The position numbers were made by a program, and so were the translations under genes. The notes below the pieces were generated by a model. That model made no database searches. It saw only the letters and a list, made by a program, of their open reading frames with translations, and was not told where the DNA came from. Shown here piece by piece: positions 15,290-22,824 of a stretch of DNA of 64,000 bases. Positions within the stretch are counted from its first letter, which is position 1, and the number at the start of each line of letters is the position of its first letter. The stretch comes from Amycolatopsis sp. 195334CR (GTDB lineage Bacteria; Actinomycetota; Actinomycetes; Mycobacteriales; Pseudonocardiaceae), in NCBI RefSeq assembly GCF_017309385.1, contig NZ_JAFJMJ010000003.1, positions 124,001 through 188,000 of the forward strand, written 5' to 3'.

Positions 15290-16342
15290 CTATTCGAATG
15301 CCAGCCGGGTGCCCTCCACCCGCGCCGCGATCTTCGCGAAGGCGATGTCCCGCGAAGTCGAGGTGTCGTCGGCGAACGGCGAGAAACCGCAGTCGTCGCA
15401 CGTGCCGAGCCGGTCGGCCGGGAGGTACTCGGCGGCCAGCCGCACCCGGTCGCGCACCTGCTGGGCGGTCTCCACCACCGGATCGACCGGATCGGTGACA
15501 CCGACGAAGATCCGTTGTTCCGGCCGCGAGTGCTCGCGCACGATCTCCAGCACCCGGCGCGGATCGGGCTCGCTGGCCAGTTGCAGGTAGAACCGGCCGG
15601 CGCGGAGCGAGAACAACGCGGGCAGCAGCCCGGCGTAGTCGACGTCCAGGCTGTGCACCGAATCCTGGTCACCACCGGGACAGGTGTGCACCCCGATGCG
15701 GGCGCGTTCCTCGGCGGAGAACCGGTCCAGCACCTGGTTGTTCAGGTCCACAAAGGACTGCAGCAGCCCGCCGGACGGGTCCAGCTTGAGCGAGAGCCTG
15801 CCCTCGGTGAAGTCCAGCTGGACGCTGTCCGCGCCCGCCTCCAGGCTGCGCCGGATGTCGGCCTCGGCCTGGTCGACCAGATCGGCCAGGAAGGCCTCGC
15901 GGGGGTAGCCGTCGATGCCGTCCTGCGGGTAGATCAGGCTGATCGCCGACGGCGCGATCACCGCCTGCTTGACCGGGAGATCGGTGAGTTTCCTGGCGGT
16001 GCGCAGGTATTCGTCGGCGTGCGTGGCGTAGCGGAACGGACCGGCGGTCAACCTCGGCAGCTGCCGGGTGTGGCCGTCGGCGAACGGGATCACCACCCCG
16101 TCCGGGGCCAGCGAGTCCAACCCGGCCAGCGGGTAGGTGGCGAAGCTCGGCTTGCCCTGCTCGCCGTCGGTGAGCACCGGCGAACCGGTTTCGGTCAGCC
16201 GGGAAATGGTGTCGGCCAGTGCCTTTTCCTGGTTTTCCGCCAGTGCGGCGGCGTCGATCCGCCCCTCGGCGAACGCGCCCATGGCCTCGATCAGGTACCG
16301 CGGCCGGGGAATGCTGCCGATCGGCTCGGTGGGAATGCGCAC
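15290..16342 (-). CDS. MetE-like cobalamin-independent methionine synthase family protein
   Basis: A 350-aa protein beginning VRIPTEPIGSIPRP at a GTG behind GGAGGGG. It corresponds to the C-terminal catalytic barrel of MetE (COG0620). HTCPGGD (about 213-219), the acidic VTDPVDPV region and TCDDCGF (about 325-331) supply the His/Cys zinc ligands that activate a thiol. Stand-alone half-size members are common in actinomycetes and are thought to transfer methyl groups, or cleave related thioethers, with donors other than folate triglutamate; true methionine synthase activity is uncertain. It is convergent with the pseudouridine synthase gene, three bases apart, and divergent from the stress-island gene at 16512. 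Confidence 0.8.
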   Translation of the reverse strand: MRIPTEPIGSIPRPRYLIEAMGAFAEGRIDAAALAENQEKALADTISRLTETGSPVLTDGEQGKPSFATYPLAGLDSLAPDGVVIPFADGHTRQLPRLTAGPFRYATHADEYLRTARKLTDLPVKQAVIAPSAISLIYPQDGIDGYPREAFLADLVDQAEADIRRSLEAGADSVQLDFTEGRLSLKLDPSGGLLQSFVDLNNQVLDRFSAEERARIGVHTCPGGDQDSVHSLDVDYAGLLPALFSLRAGRFYLQLASEPDPRRVLEIVREHSRPEQRIFVGVTDPVDPVVETAQQVRDRVRLAAEYLPADRLGTCDDCGFSPFADDTSTSRDIAFAKIAARVEGTRLAFE

Positions 16343-16440
16343 GGAGAAACCCCTCCAGATCACCGGCTTCGCTCGCCGGGTGGGAGGAATTCTACGGTTC
16401 GATCTTGGCTTGCCAGCCGCCTCACGAGTGAACCTCGAGC

Positions 16441-16465
16441 GTTTGCCGAGTACCGCGTGGGGTAC
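16441..16465 (+). promoter_or_regulatory. SigB/SigF-type promoter
   Basis: GTTT (16441-16444), 15-nt spacer, GGGTAC (16460-16465), matching the actinomycete stress-sigma pattern GTTT-N14-16-GGGTA. It lies 47 bp upstream of the TTG start of the baeRF-like gene. Confidence 0.7.
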
Positions 16466-16511
16466 CCGCCGCACAGGTACATGATCATCCGCACGCGAAA
16501 GGAGCGTCCCC

Positions 16512-17606
16512 TTGGACACCACCACGCTGCGTGAGCTGGCCGGGACCGGCGGCCCGTACGTCTCCGTCTACTTCGAAGACTCGCACGACACCGAGGACGC
16601 GGCCAAACAGCTCGAACTGAAGCGGCGGGACATCCGCGAGCAGCTGACCGGCCAGGGCGCCGGTGACGAGACCATCGACGCGGTGGACCGCGCGCTCCGC
16701 GACGGGCGGCCGCCGGTCGGGCGCAGCGGCCGGGCGGTGCTGGCCGCGCAGGGGCGGGTCTTGCTCGACGAAGGGCTGGCCGAGCCGCCGGGCCAGGCCG
16801 AGGTCCGGTTCTCCGAACTGCCCTACCTGACCCCGCTGGTCGCGCACTCGGCCATCGGCACCCCGCACCTGGTGGTCGTCGCCGACCGGACCGGCGCCGA
16901 CCTCACCGCGGTGGATGCCAAGGGGCGCAGGCAGTCCGTGGTCCGCGTGGACGGCGACGACCACCCCGTGCACAAGGTGCGAGGCGGGGCCGAGGCACAC
17001 CACGACATCCAGGCGCGCGTGGAGGAGAACGTCCACCGCAATCTCGACCAGGTGGCCGAGCGCACGGCGAAGCTGGCCGCCGAAACCGGCGCCGAGCTGA
17101 TCGTGCTCGCCGGGGAGGTGCGGGCGCGGCGGGAGCTGCGCGAGCTGCTGCCCAAGGCGGCCAAGGAGATCGCCACCGAGGTGACCGCCGGGGCGCGGGC
17201 CGACTCCGCCACCGGGGCACAGCTCGACGCCGCGATCGGTGAACTGCTCACCGGGCGCAGGCTGGCCCGGCTCGACCGGGTCGCCGAGCGGTACCGCGCC
17301 GAACTCGGCCGGGCGCCGGGACTCGCGGTGTCCGGACTGGAGGGGGTGACCACCGCGCTGCGCGAGGGCAACGTGGAGACCCTGCTGGTGACCGAACCGG
17401 GTGACGCCACCGTGGCGGTCGGCGAGCAGCCGGCGCAGGTGGCCGTGGACGCCGGGGAACTCGCCGCGTTCGGCGGCGCCCCGAGCACCGAACGCCGGGC
17501 CGACGAAGCGCTCCCGGTGGCCGCGGTCTCGGTCGGCGCCGGGATCGTGGTGTTCGACGAACGACTGGACCTCGCCGAAGGTTTCGGCGCCATCCTGCGC
17601 CACTGA
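16512..17606 (+). CDS. Rv2629-like bacterial eRF1-family (baeRF) protein
   Basis: A 364-aa protein with TTG start, AGGAG seven bases upstream. The sequence (LAGTGGPYVSVYFEDSHDTE at the start, HHDIQARVEENVHRNLDQVA around 160, LIVLAGEVRARREL near 197) fits the bacterial homologues of archaeal release factor aRF1/Vms1, represented by mycobacterial Rv2629. The eRF1-type region suggests peptidyl-tRNA handling on stalled ribosomes, but no bacterial member has a firmly assigned role. In M. tuberculosis Rv2629 belongs to the dormancy regulon. Here the gene has a clear stress-sigma-type promoter, consistent with expression in stationary phase or stress. A 57-codon acidic ORF follows 15 bp downstream. 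Confidence 0.78.
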   Translation: MDTTTLRELAGTGGPYVSVYFEDSHDTEDAAKQLELKRRDIREQLTGQGAGDETIDAVDRALRDGRPPVGRSGRAVLAAQGRVLLDEGLAEPPGQAEVRFSELPYLTPLVAHSAIGTPHLVVVADRTGADLTAVDAKGRRQSVVRVDGDDHPVHKVRGGAEAHHDIQARVEENVHRNLDQVAERTAKLAAETGAELIVLAGEVRARRELRELLPKAAKEIATEVTAGARADSATGAQLDAAIGELLTGRRLARLDRVAERYRAELGRAPGLAVSGLEGVTTALREGNVETLLVTEPGDATVAVGEQPAQVAVDAGELAAFGGAPSTERRADEALPVAAVSVGAGIVVFDERLDLAEGFGAILRH

Positions 17607-17621
17607 AGGGAAGCAGCACCG

Positions 17622-17795
17622 ATGAGCACTCCGGACCACGAGCTCGAAAAGCCCACTGAGGACACCTTGGACCAGACGCGGCCGGTCGTGCCGGAGGACC
17701 CGGCCGGGCCCGCCGGGACCGAGGTACCGCTGGAGGCCGATCCCGCCGACGCCGCGGACCAACGGGAACCGGCCGACCCCGGCGACGAACGTTAG
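17622..17795 (+). CDS. Small acidic hypothetical protein
   Basis: A 57-aa ORF, MSTPDHELEKPTEDTLDQTR followed by a Pro/Ala/Asp/Glu-rich remainder ending PGDER. It starts 15 bp after the baeRF-like gene behind AAGGGAAGCAGC, and its third-position GC content matches real genes here. It is strongly acidic, lacks aromatic residues and is probably disordered. Its co-transcription with the baeRF-like gene is likely. No function can be assigned. Confidence 0.55.
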   Translation: MSTPDHELEKPTEDTLDQTRPVVPEDPAGPAGTEVPLEADPADAADQREPADPGDER

Positions 17796-17894
17796 CACTC
17801 CATTTCGGACACTCACCCGCCGTTCAGGTTGTGAGCGCGGGAAAACCGGCCTACCGTCGGCAGCAAGGCACGGCTCCAGGCGGGAGACGAACCC

Positions 17895-18272
17895 TTGCGC
17901 TCGGCCGGTGAGGTCTCGATCCACCTCCGCGTGCACCCGGACGGGGTGGTCATCGCGGTGCTGACCGGCGACCTCGACCGGCTCGGCGCGCCCGCGCTGG
18001 CGGAGGTGCTCGGGGAACTGCTCGCCGACCGCCAGGACTTCGTGCTGGACCTCCGCGGCCTCGGTTTCCTCGGCGTGGCCGGGCTGGAGGTGCTGCTCGA
18101 CACCGCCAGGGCCACCACCCGCTGCGGGGTGGCCTGGGCGGTGGTCACCTGGGGCTCGGTGGTGAACCGCGTGCTCGACGCGGTCGGCGTCAGCAGCGTG
18201 CTGCCGGTGCACCCCACGCTGATCGACGCGCTGGCCGAGGTCGAGGTGGAACGCGCCGAGCACGCCCGGTAA
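17895..18272 (+). CDS. STAS-domain protein lacking the phosphorylatable serine
   Basis: A 125-aa single STAS domain (anti-sigma-factor antagonist fold), TTG start behind GGGAG. VIAVLTGDLDRLGAPALAEV and VLDLRGLGFLGVAGLEVLLD mark strands and the helix-2 region. Typical SpoIIAA/RsbV proteins have D(S/T)SG at this helix; here the segment reads GFLGVAGLE, so the acceptor serine is replaced and regulation by phosphorylation looks unlikely. It may be a constitutive antagonist or a scaffold. It lies between the baeRF-like and PfkB genes and is one of three STAS genes within 3.4 kb. Confidence 0.82.
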   Translation: MRSAGEVSIHLRVHPDGVVIAVLTGDLDRLGAPALAEVLGELLADRQDFVLDLRGLGFLGVAGLEVLLDTARATTRCGVAWAVVTWGSVVNRVLDAVGVSSVLPVHPTLIDALAEVEVERAEHAR

Positions 18273-18276
18273 GCCG

Positions 18277-18302
18277 GTTTCGCCCGGTCGCCACCCGGGT
18301 AG
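18277..18302 (+). promoter_or_regulatory. SigB/SigF-type promoter
   Basis: GTTT (18277-18280), 16-nt spacer, GGGTAG (18297-18302), 38 bp upstream of the TTG start of the PfkB gene and just after the STAS stop codon. Confidence 0.6.
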
Positions 18303-18340
18303 CCGGGAACAAGTCGTTCCGGCCCTAGGAGGACATCCCC

Positions 18341-19288
18341 TTGAGACCCCTGCGACGCGTCACGGTGTTCGCCCCTTCCCCGCAGTTGACGGTGACCATC
18401 GAGGAACTCGACGGCATTCCGGAAATGCACCTGCACGCCGGCGGGCAGGGGGTGTGGCAGGCCCGCATGATCGTCTCGCTCGGCGTGCCCGCCGTGCTCT
18501 GCGCCGCGCTGGGCGGGGAAACCGGCGATCTGCTCAGGCACCTGATCCCCGGCGAGGGCATCGAACTCGTCGAGCAGGAAGCGCACTCCCGCAACGGTGG
18601 TTACGTGCACGACCGGCGCGACGACCGCCGCGAACCGGTGGTCGAGGCACCCGGTGCACCGCTGTCGCGGCACGAACTGGACGGGCTGTACGAGAAAACG
18701 CTCGTGGAGGGGCTGCGCTCCACCACGGTCACGCTCAGCGGGCCGTCCACCGGGCAGCCGGTGCCCGCCGACATGTACCGGCGGCTGGCCACCGACCTGC
18801 GGGCCAACGGCTGCCTGCTGGTGGTCGACCTCTCCGGTGACCTGCTCTCCGCCGCGATCGACGGCAAACCGCAGTTCATCAAGGTCAGCCACGAGGAACT
18901 GCTCGACGACGGACTGGCCGAGGAGAACGAGCCCGGCGCGCTGATCGCGGCGATGCGGGAGCTGAGCAGGCGGGCCGACGGCGCTTCGGTGGTCGTCTCG
19001 CGGGCGGCCGACCCGGCGCTGGCTCTGCTCGAAGGCGAACTGTTCGAGGTGGAGGCACCGCCGCTGCACCCGATGGATTCGCGGGGTGCCGGTGATTCGA
19101 TGACCGCCGCCGTGGCCGCCGCACTCACCGAGGGCGCGTCGCTCCTGGACGCGGTCCGCCTCGGCGCCGCGGCGGGGGCGCTGAACGTGACCCGCCGCGG
19201 GCTCGCCACCGGCAACGGCGAGAGCGTGCGCGCGGTCGCCGACCGCGTCGAACTGCGGCGGCTGAAGGAGAACGGGGAGGCCGGATGA
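18341..19288 (+). CDS. PfkB-family hexose/1-phosphofructokinase
   Basis: A 315-aa kinase with TTG start, AGGAGG upstream. The N-terminal substrate-binding region (HLHAGGQGVWQARMIVSLG) and the C-terminal PfkB signature SRGAGDSMTAAVAAAL (about 249-264; GAGDS with the catalytic Asp) are intact. The overall layout fits the 1-phosphofructokinase-like group, which also includes dormancy-regulated mycobacterial PfkB (Rv2029c). The nucleotide donor and sugar substrate are not resolved. It is translationally coupled to SurE (ATGA overlap) and has its own stress-type promoter, so it probably works in sugar-phosphate metabolism under stress. Confidence 0.87.
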   Translation: MRPLRRVTVFAPSPQLTVTIEELDGIPEMHLHAGGQGVWQARMIVSLGVPAVLCAALGGETGDLLRHLIPGEGIELVEQEAHSRNGGYVHDRRDDRREPVVEAPGAPLSRHELDGLYEKTLVEGLRSTTVTLSGPSTGQPVPADMYRRLATDLRANGCLLVVDLSGDLLSAAIDGKPQFIKVSHEELLDDGLAEENEPGALIAAMRELSRRADGASVVVSRAADPALALLEGELFEVEAPPLHPMDSRGAGDSMTAAVAAALTEGASLLDAVRLGAAAGALNVTRRGLATGNGESVRAVADRVELRRLKENGEAG

Positions 19289-20031
19289 CCAAGGTGCTGA
19301 TCACCAACGACGACGGGATCGACTCGCCGGGGCTGGTCACGCTGGCCAGGGCCGCGCTGCGGCACGGACTCGACGTGGTGGTGGCCGCGCCGCACGAGGA
19401 GTCGAGCGGGACCAGCGCCGGGCTGACCGTGCTCGGCGAGGAACCGGTGGCCAAGCCCGTCGAACTCGAGGGGCTGCCCGGGGTGCCGTGCCACGCGGTG
19501 ACCGCGCGGCCCGCCTTCATCGTGCTTTCGGCCCGGGAGGGCGCGTTCGGCGATCCGCCGGACGCGGTGCTGTCCGGGGTGAACCGGGGCATCAACGTCG
19601 GGCGCGCGGTGCTGCACTCGGGCACCGTCGGCGCGGCGCTGACCGCGAGCGCCAACGACCTGCTCGGGCTGGCCGTGTCGCTGGAGCACCCGGCTTCGGA
19701 CGTGCTGCACTGGGACAGCGCGGAGGAGGTGGCCGCGGAGGTCATCCCGCTGCTGCTGGAGTCGGCGCCGGGATCGGTGCTCAACCTCAACGTGCCCGCG
19801 TTGCCGCCCGCCGAACTCGGCCCGCTCGCCCGGGCTTCGCTGGCGTCGGCCGGTGCCGTGCAGACGCGGCTGGAACAGGCCGACGACAGCGCCGAGGTGG
19901 TGACCACGGTGGTCGACGGCAGCGCCGAGCCCGGCACGGACGCGTACTTGCTGCGCAAGGGGAATCCCACCGTCACCGCGTTGCGTTCGGTGGACGAGGA
20001 CCCAGACTTCGACTGGCCCGCCGGGCGCTGA
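19285..20031 (+). CDS. surE: 5'/3'-nucleotidase SurE
   Basis: A 248-aa SurE phosphatase. VLITNDDGIDSPGL (residues 4-17) supplies the metal-binding Asp-Asp. PHEESSGTSAGLTV (about 36-49) and SGVNRGINVGRAVLHSGTVG (about 98-117), with the S-G-x-N and G-T-V-G-A-A motifs, complete the active site. SurE dephosphorylates nucleoside 5'- and 3'-monophosphates and is linked to survival in stationary phase in other bacteria, matching the stress setting. It overlaps the PfkB gene by four bases and is followed by a 25-bp-stem hairpin plus a second hairpin before the convergent STAS gene. Confidence 0.92.
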   Translation: MTKVLITNDDGIDSPGLVTLARAALRHGLDVVVAAPHEESSGTSAGLTVLGEEPVAKPVELEGLPGVPCHAVTARPAFIVLSAREGAFGDPPDAVLSGVNRGINVGRAVLHSGTVGAALTASANDLLGLAVSLEHPASDVLHWDSAEEVAAEVIPLLLESAPGSVLNLNVPALPPAELGPLARASLASAGAVQTRLEQADDSAEVVTTVVDGSAEPGTDAYLLRKGNPTVTALRSVDEDPDFDWPAGR

Positions 20032-20035
20032 CGCG

Positions 20036-20092
20036 GTGCGGTGAAGGTGGCTTTCACTGCGGATTTCGCAGTGAAAGCCACCTTCACCGCAC
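20036..20092. terminator. Long perfect hairpin (GTGAAGGTGGCTTTCAC family)
   Basis: A perfect 25-bp inverted repeat with a 7-nt loop; the inner 20-bp arm is GTGAAGGTGGCTTTCACTGC. It begins five bases after the SurE stop, between convergent genes, and is a strong bidirectional terminator without U-tract. Related sequences recur at 29227-29267 and 56391-56407. Confidence 0.8.
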
Positions 20093-20100
20093 ACGACAAG

Positions 20101-20144
20101 CGAGTGGGGCACCCCCCGCCTCGCGGCGGACGATGCCCCACTCG
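20101..20144. terminator. Second hairpin (GAGTGGGGCA family)
   Basis: CGAGTGGGGCA (20101-20111) pairs perfectly with TGCCCCACTCG (20134-20144) around a 22-nt loop that can itself fold (CCGC...GCGG). It sits in tandem with the preceding hairpin and nine bases from the STAS stop. The same TGGGGCA core recurs in the hairpin at 36844-36918. Confidence 0.65.
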
Positions 20145-20152
20145 GCGGAACG

Positions 20153-20533
20153 TCAGCGGCCGTCGGCGCCCTCCGGCTGACGGCTCACCGCGGCTTCGAC
20201 GGTCTCATCGATGGTCAGCACGGGCTGGAGCCCAGCCGCCTCGATGGCCCTCGGCACCACGCGGCCGGTGGCGACCAGCCGCAGCGGCGTACCCGCGTCG
20301 GCGCACTTCTGCTGGATCTCCACCAGTGCGGCCAGCCCCGAGGATCCGAGGAAGTTGACCCTGGTGAAGTCGGCGACCACCGGCAGCGGTGGCTTCGCCA
20401 GCTCGCGCGCGGTGTCGAACTCCGCGACCAGCGCGGGTACGGTCAGCATGTCCACGTCACCGGACGCGACCACGATCACCGCCGATTCCTCGGCACGGTG
20501 TTCCAGCTCCAGCAGCTCGCTGGGCAATGGCAC
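20153..20533 (-). CDS. STAS-domain anti-sigma-factor antagonist
   Basis: A 126-aa single STAS domain. A GTG start at 20533 is supported by GGAGG four bases upstream; the longer open frame upstream has no such signal. AVIVVASGDVDMLTVPALVA and DFTRVNFLGSSGLAALVEIQ are the SpoIIAA-type segments, and the SSG serine expected to be phosphorylated by an RsbW-like kinase is present. It probably binds the kinase encoded at 22817-23227, or a homologue, releasing a sigma factor. Divergent from the next STAS gene with 349 bp between starts. Confidence 0.85.
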   Translation of the reverse strand: MPLPSELLELEHRAEESAVIVVASGDVDMLTVPALVAEFDTARELAKPPLPVVADFTRVNFLGSSGLAALVEIQQKCADAGTPLRLVATGRVVPRAIEAAGLQPVLTIDETVEAAVSRQPEGADGR

Positions 20534-20882
20534 GGGACCTCCCGGGTTCGGGCGAACGGAAAGTTTCTCCGCCGGTCTCGGTTGGTCGTGACCGAGCGCG
20601 ATCGGAAATCCCGGCTGGCTGCTCAACCGGTTGCCCAGATCGTAGCGACCGCACCGGAGCACTGCCATCCGGTACCGGATGCGCGAATTTCCCCCCAACG
20701 GAGTAAGGATCATCACTCCGACGAGTACCCCGCCCCGGGGGTGCGCCATTGAGTCCCACCGATCAGGGGCGTACGGTCGGTGGTTCAGCGGTTGAAACCA
20801 GCAGCCGAAGCACTGGGCACGTACCGCACAAGCGTGTCTCCGCCGATCTCCGGGAGTACCGGAGCCGGAAGGAGCGTCCGCC
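20534..20882. promoter_or_regulatory. Intergenic region between divergent STAS genes
   Basis: 349 bp without a convincing ORF. It holds a perfect 16-bp palindrome, CATCCGGTACCGGATG, at 20666-20681, flanked by AT-richer DNA. I could not find a clean stress-sigma promoter in either direction. It is likely the regulatory region for both STAS genes. Confidence 0.4.
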
Positions 20883-21248
20883 ATGACCCTGGCGTTCAGG
20901 CGCGACAAGCTGACCATCCAGGCCGAGCACACCGACCAGGCGAACACCGTCGTGGTCTCCGGTGAAGTCGACCTGGCCACCAAAACCCAGTTCGACACCG
21001 AACTGACCGCCGCACTCGAACCGCCGGCCCCGGTCCTCGTGGTCGACCTCAGCGGCGTGGACTTCCTCTCCAGCTGCGGCCTGCAGGTGCTGCTGGAGCT
21101 CGCCGAACGCGCCGAACGGCGTGCGTGCGACCTCCGGATCGTCTGCGCCGGGCGCCCGGTCCGCCGCCCGATCGAGATCGTCGGCCTCGACCGCACGCTC
21201 CGGCTGTTCGGCAGCCGCGAGGAGGCGCTCGCCGCCCAGCTGATCTGA
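20883..21248 (+). CDS. STAS-domain anti-sigma-factor antagonist
   Basis: A 121-aa SpoIIAA/RsbV-like protein, ATG start preceded by GGAG. NTVVVSGEVDLATKTQFDTE and VVDLSGVDFLSSCGLQVLLE carry the classical STAS motifs; the serine pair before CG contains the phosphorylation site. Together with the RsbW-like kinase and the two other STAS genes it forms a partner-switching set. It is convergent with the receiver gene at 21293, and a short 13-bp repeat (CTGACCGGCCCGC, starts 21245 and 21269) lies at its end. Confidence 0.88.
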   Translation: MTLAFRRDKLTIQAEHTDQANTVVVSGEVDLATKTQFDTELTAALEPPAPVLVVDLSGVDFLSSCGLQVLLELAERAERRACDLRIVCAGRPVRRPIEIVGLDRTLRLFGSREEALAAQLI

Positions 21249-21292
21249 CCGGCCCGCGCTCGACCGGCCTGACCGGCCCGCAGTCACCGCGC

Positions 21293-21682
21293 TCAGCCGG
21301 CCTGGCCGGCCCGCGCGGTCACCGCCCGCCGCACGGCCGCCACGATCTCGGCGTTCGGCATGCCCTTGATCACGTACTCACCGACCCCGGCGTCGCGCAT
21401 GCGCCTGCGGTGCCCGGCGTCGTCGTAGGCGGAGAAGGCGACCAGGCTGGTACCGAGCCCGGCCACCCGCCGGGCCACCTCGGCCCCGCCACCGGTGGGC
21501 ATCCGGACGTCGATGACCGCGACCTCGGGGCGGTGGTGCTCGATGAGCGCCACCGCCTCGTCCACGGTTCCCGCGTCACCCACCACGGTGAGATCGCCTT
21601 CGGCGTCCAGCACGGCCCGCAGCGCCTCGCGGATGAGCAGTTCGTCGTCGGCGATCACCACCGCGACCGGGGTTGTGCTCAC
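21293..21682 (-). CDS. Stand-alone response-regulator receiver domain
   Basis: A 129-aa protein that is only a REC domain. IADDELLIREAL provides the acidic pair, VAVIDVRMPTGGG the phosphoacceptor Asp, FSAYDD the Ser and YVIKGMPN the conserved Lys. No DNA-binding output domain follows. The GTG start (21682) overlaps the histidine-kinase stop (GTGA) and has GGGGAG upstream. It is presumably phosphorylated by the cognate kinase and acts through protein-protein contact, for example with the RsbW/STAS proteins or with the NarL-type regulator nearby. The target is inferred, not seen. Confidence 0.88.
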   Translation of the reverse strand: MSTTPVAVVIADDELLIREALRAVLDAEGDLTVVGDAGTVDEAVALIEHHRPEVAVIDVRMPTGGGAEVARRVAGLGTSLVAFSAYDDAGHRRRMRDAGVGEYVIKGMPNAEIVAAVRRAVTARAGQAG

Positions 21683-22824
21683 GATTGCTCCCCACTGGCC
21701 GGGCCGCCGGGCCCGTCCGGGATCCAGAAGCGCACCAGCGCCCCCTCGCCGGGGTCGCTGATCAGTTCCCACCAGCCCCCGACCGCCTCCGCGCGCTCGC
21801 GCATGGCCTGCAGGCCGAAGTGCGTGTCGGCACCGCTGAGCGCGTCGGCCACCACGTCGGTGCCCACGCCGTCGTCGGTGATCTCGACCAGGGTGCCGCG
21901 GTCGATCGAGCGGAACCGCACCCGCGCGCGGCTCGCCCGCGCGTGCTTCTGCACGTTGGCCAGCGCTTCGCCGATGATGCGGAAGATGGTCACCGACGCC
22001 TCGGGCGGCGGGTCCGCGGCCAGCTCGATGTCGTCGAGCTGGGTTTCGATGCCCTGGGCGGCCAGCTGCCGCAGGTGCGCGCCGACCGCCTCGGCCAGAT
22101 CGCGCTCGTCCAGCGTGGGCGGGCGCAGCCGCAGGACCAGGTCGCGCAGCCTGCCGATGGTCTCGGCGACCGCGGTGTCCAGTGCGCGGACCGCGGGCAG
22201 GTGCTCGGCGGGCAGCTGGGTGGTGAGCAGCTGCAACCGCATGGACACCGCCGCCATCGCCTGGATCGAGTCGTCGTGCACGTCCCAGGCGATCCGGCGG
22301 CGCTCGGCCTCCTGCGCCTCGACCAGGTGGAAGAACAACCGCCGGCGTTCGACGAGCTCGCTCTCGGCGCGCACGCGCTCACTCACATCCCTGGTGACCT
22401 TGCCGTAGCCGCGGAGCCTGCCCCGCTCGTCGAACAACGCGGTGATCACCACCACCGCCCAGAACCGGCTGCCGTCCTGGCGGACCCGCCAGCCCTCGTC
22501 CTCGAACCGGCCGACCTCGGCGGCCACCTCCAGTTCGTGGGCCGGTTTCCCGGCGCGCAGGTCCTCGGGCGGGTAGAACACGGAGAAGTGCTTGCCGATG
22601 ATCTCGTTCGCCCGGTAGCCCTTGATCCGCTCGGCGCCGGTGTTCCAGGTGGCCACGTTGCCCTGCGGGTCGAGCATGAAGATGGCGTAGTCCTGGACGC
22701 TCTGCACGAACAGGCGGAAGGAATCCCCGGAATAGGGGTTCGACAGCGGATCGTTCTCGGGGAACTCGGGCTCCGGCACGTTCATCCCGGGATACACGCG
22801 GGCCGGCGCCCGCAGCTCAACCAT
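21679..22824 (-). CDS. PAS-domain sensor histidine kinase (HisKA_3, NarL-type)
   Basis: A 381-aa soluble kinase with no membrane segment. A PAS domain covers about residues 35-150 (DYAIFMLDPQGNVATWNTGA, GYRANEIIGKHF, DGSRFWAVVVITALFDERG). The HisKA_3 phosphoacceptor helix follows (RRRIAWDVHDDSIQAMAAV, His near residue 190). The HATPase domain has GEALANVQKHA (N box) and ITDDGVGTD and GLQAMRERAEAVGG (G boxes). Such kinases usually sense redox, light or a small ligand through PAS. It is coupled to the receiver gene downstream and overlaps the RsbW-like gene upstream by 8 nt, so all three are one operon. Confidence 0.9.
   Translation of the reverse strand: MVELRAPARVYPGMNVPEPEFPENDPLSNPYSGDSFRLFVQSVQDYAIFMLDPQGNVATWNTGAERIKGYRANEIIGKHFSVFYPPEDLRAGKPAHELEVAAEVGRFEDEGWRVRQDGSRFWAVVVITALFDERGRLRGYGKVTRDVSERVRAESELVERRRLFFHLVEAQEAERRRIAWDVHDDSIQAMAAVSMRLQLLTTQLPAEHLPAVRALDTAVAETIGRLRDLVLRLRPPTLDERDLAEAVGAHLRQLAAQGIETQLDDIELAADPPPEASVTIFRIIGEALANVQKHARASRARVRFRSIDRGTLVEITDDGVGTDVVADALSGADTHFGLQAMRERAEAVGGWWELISDPGEGALVRFWIPDGPGGPASGEQS

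Noticed and set aside
20041..20358. Short ORFs starting MKVAFTADFAVKATFT
   Set aside because: They are translations of the terminator hairpin, not genes.
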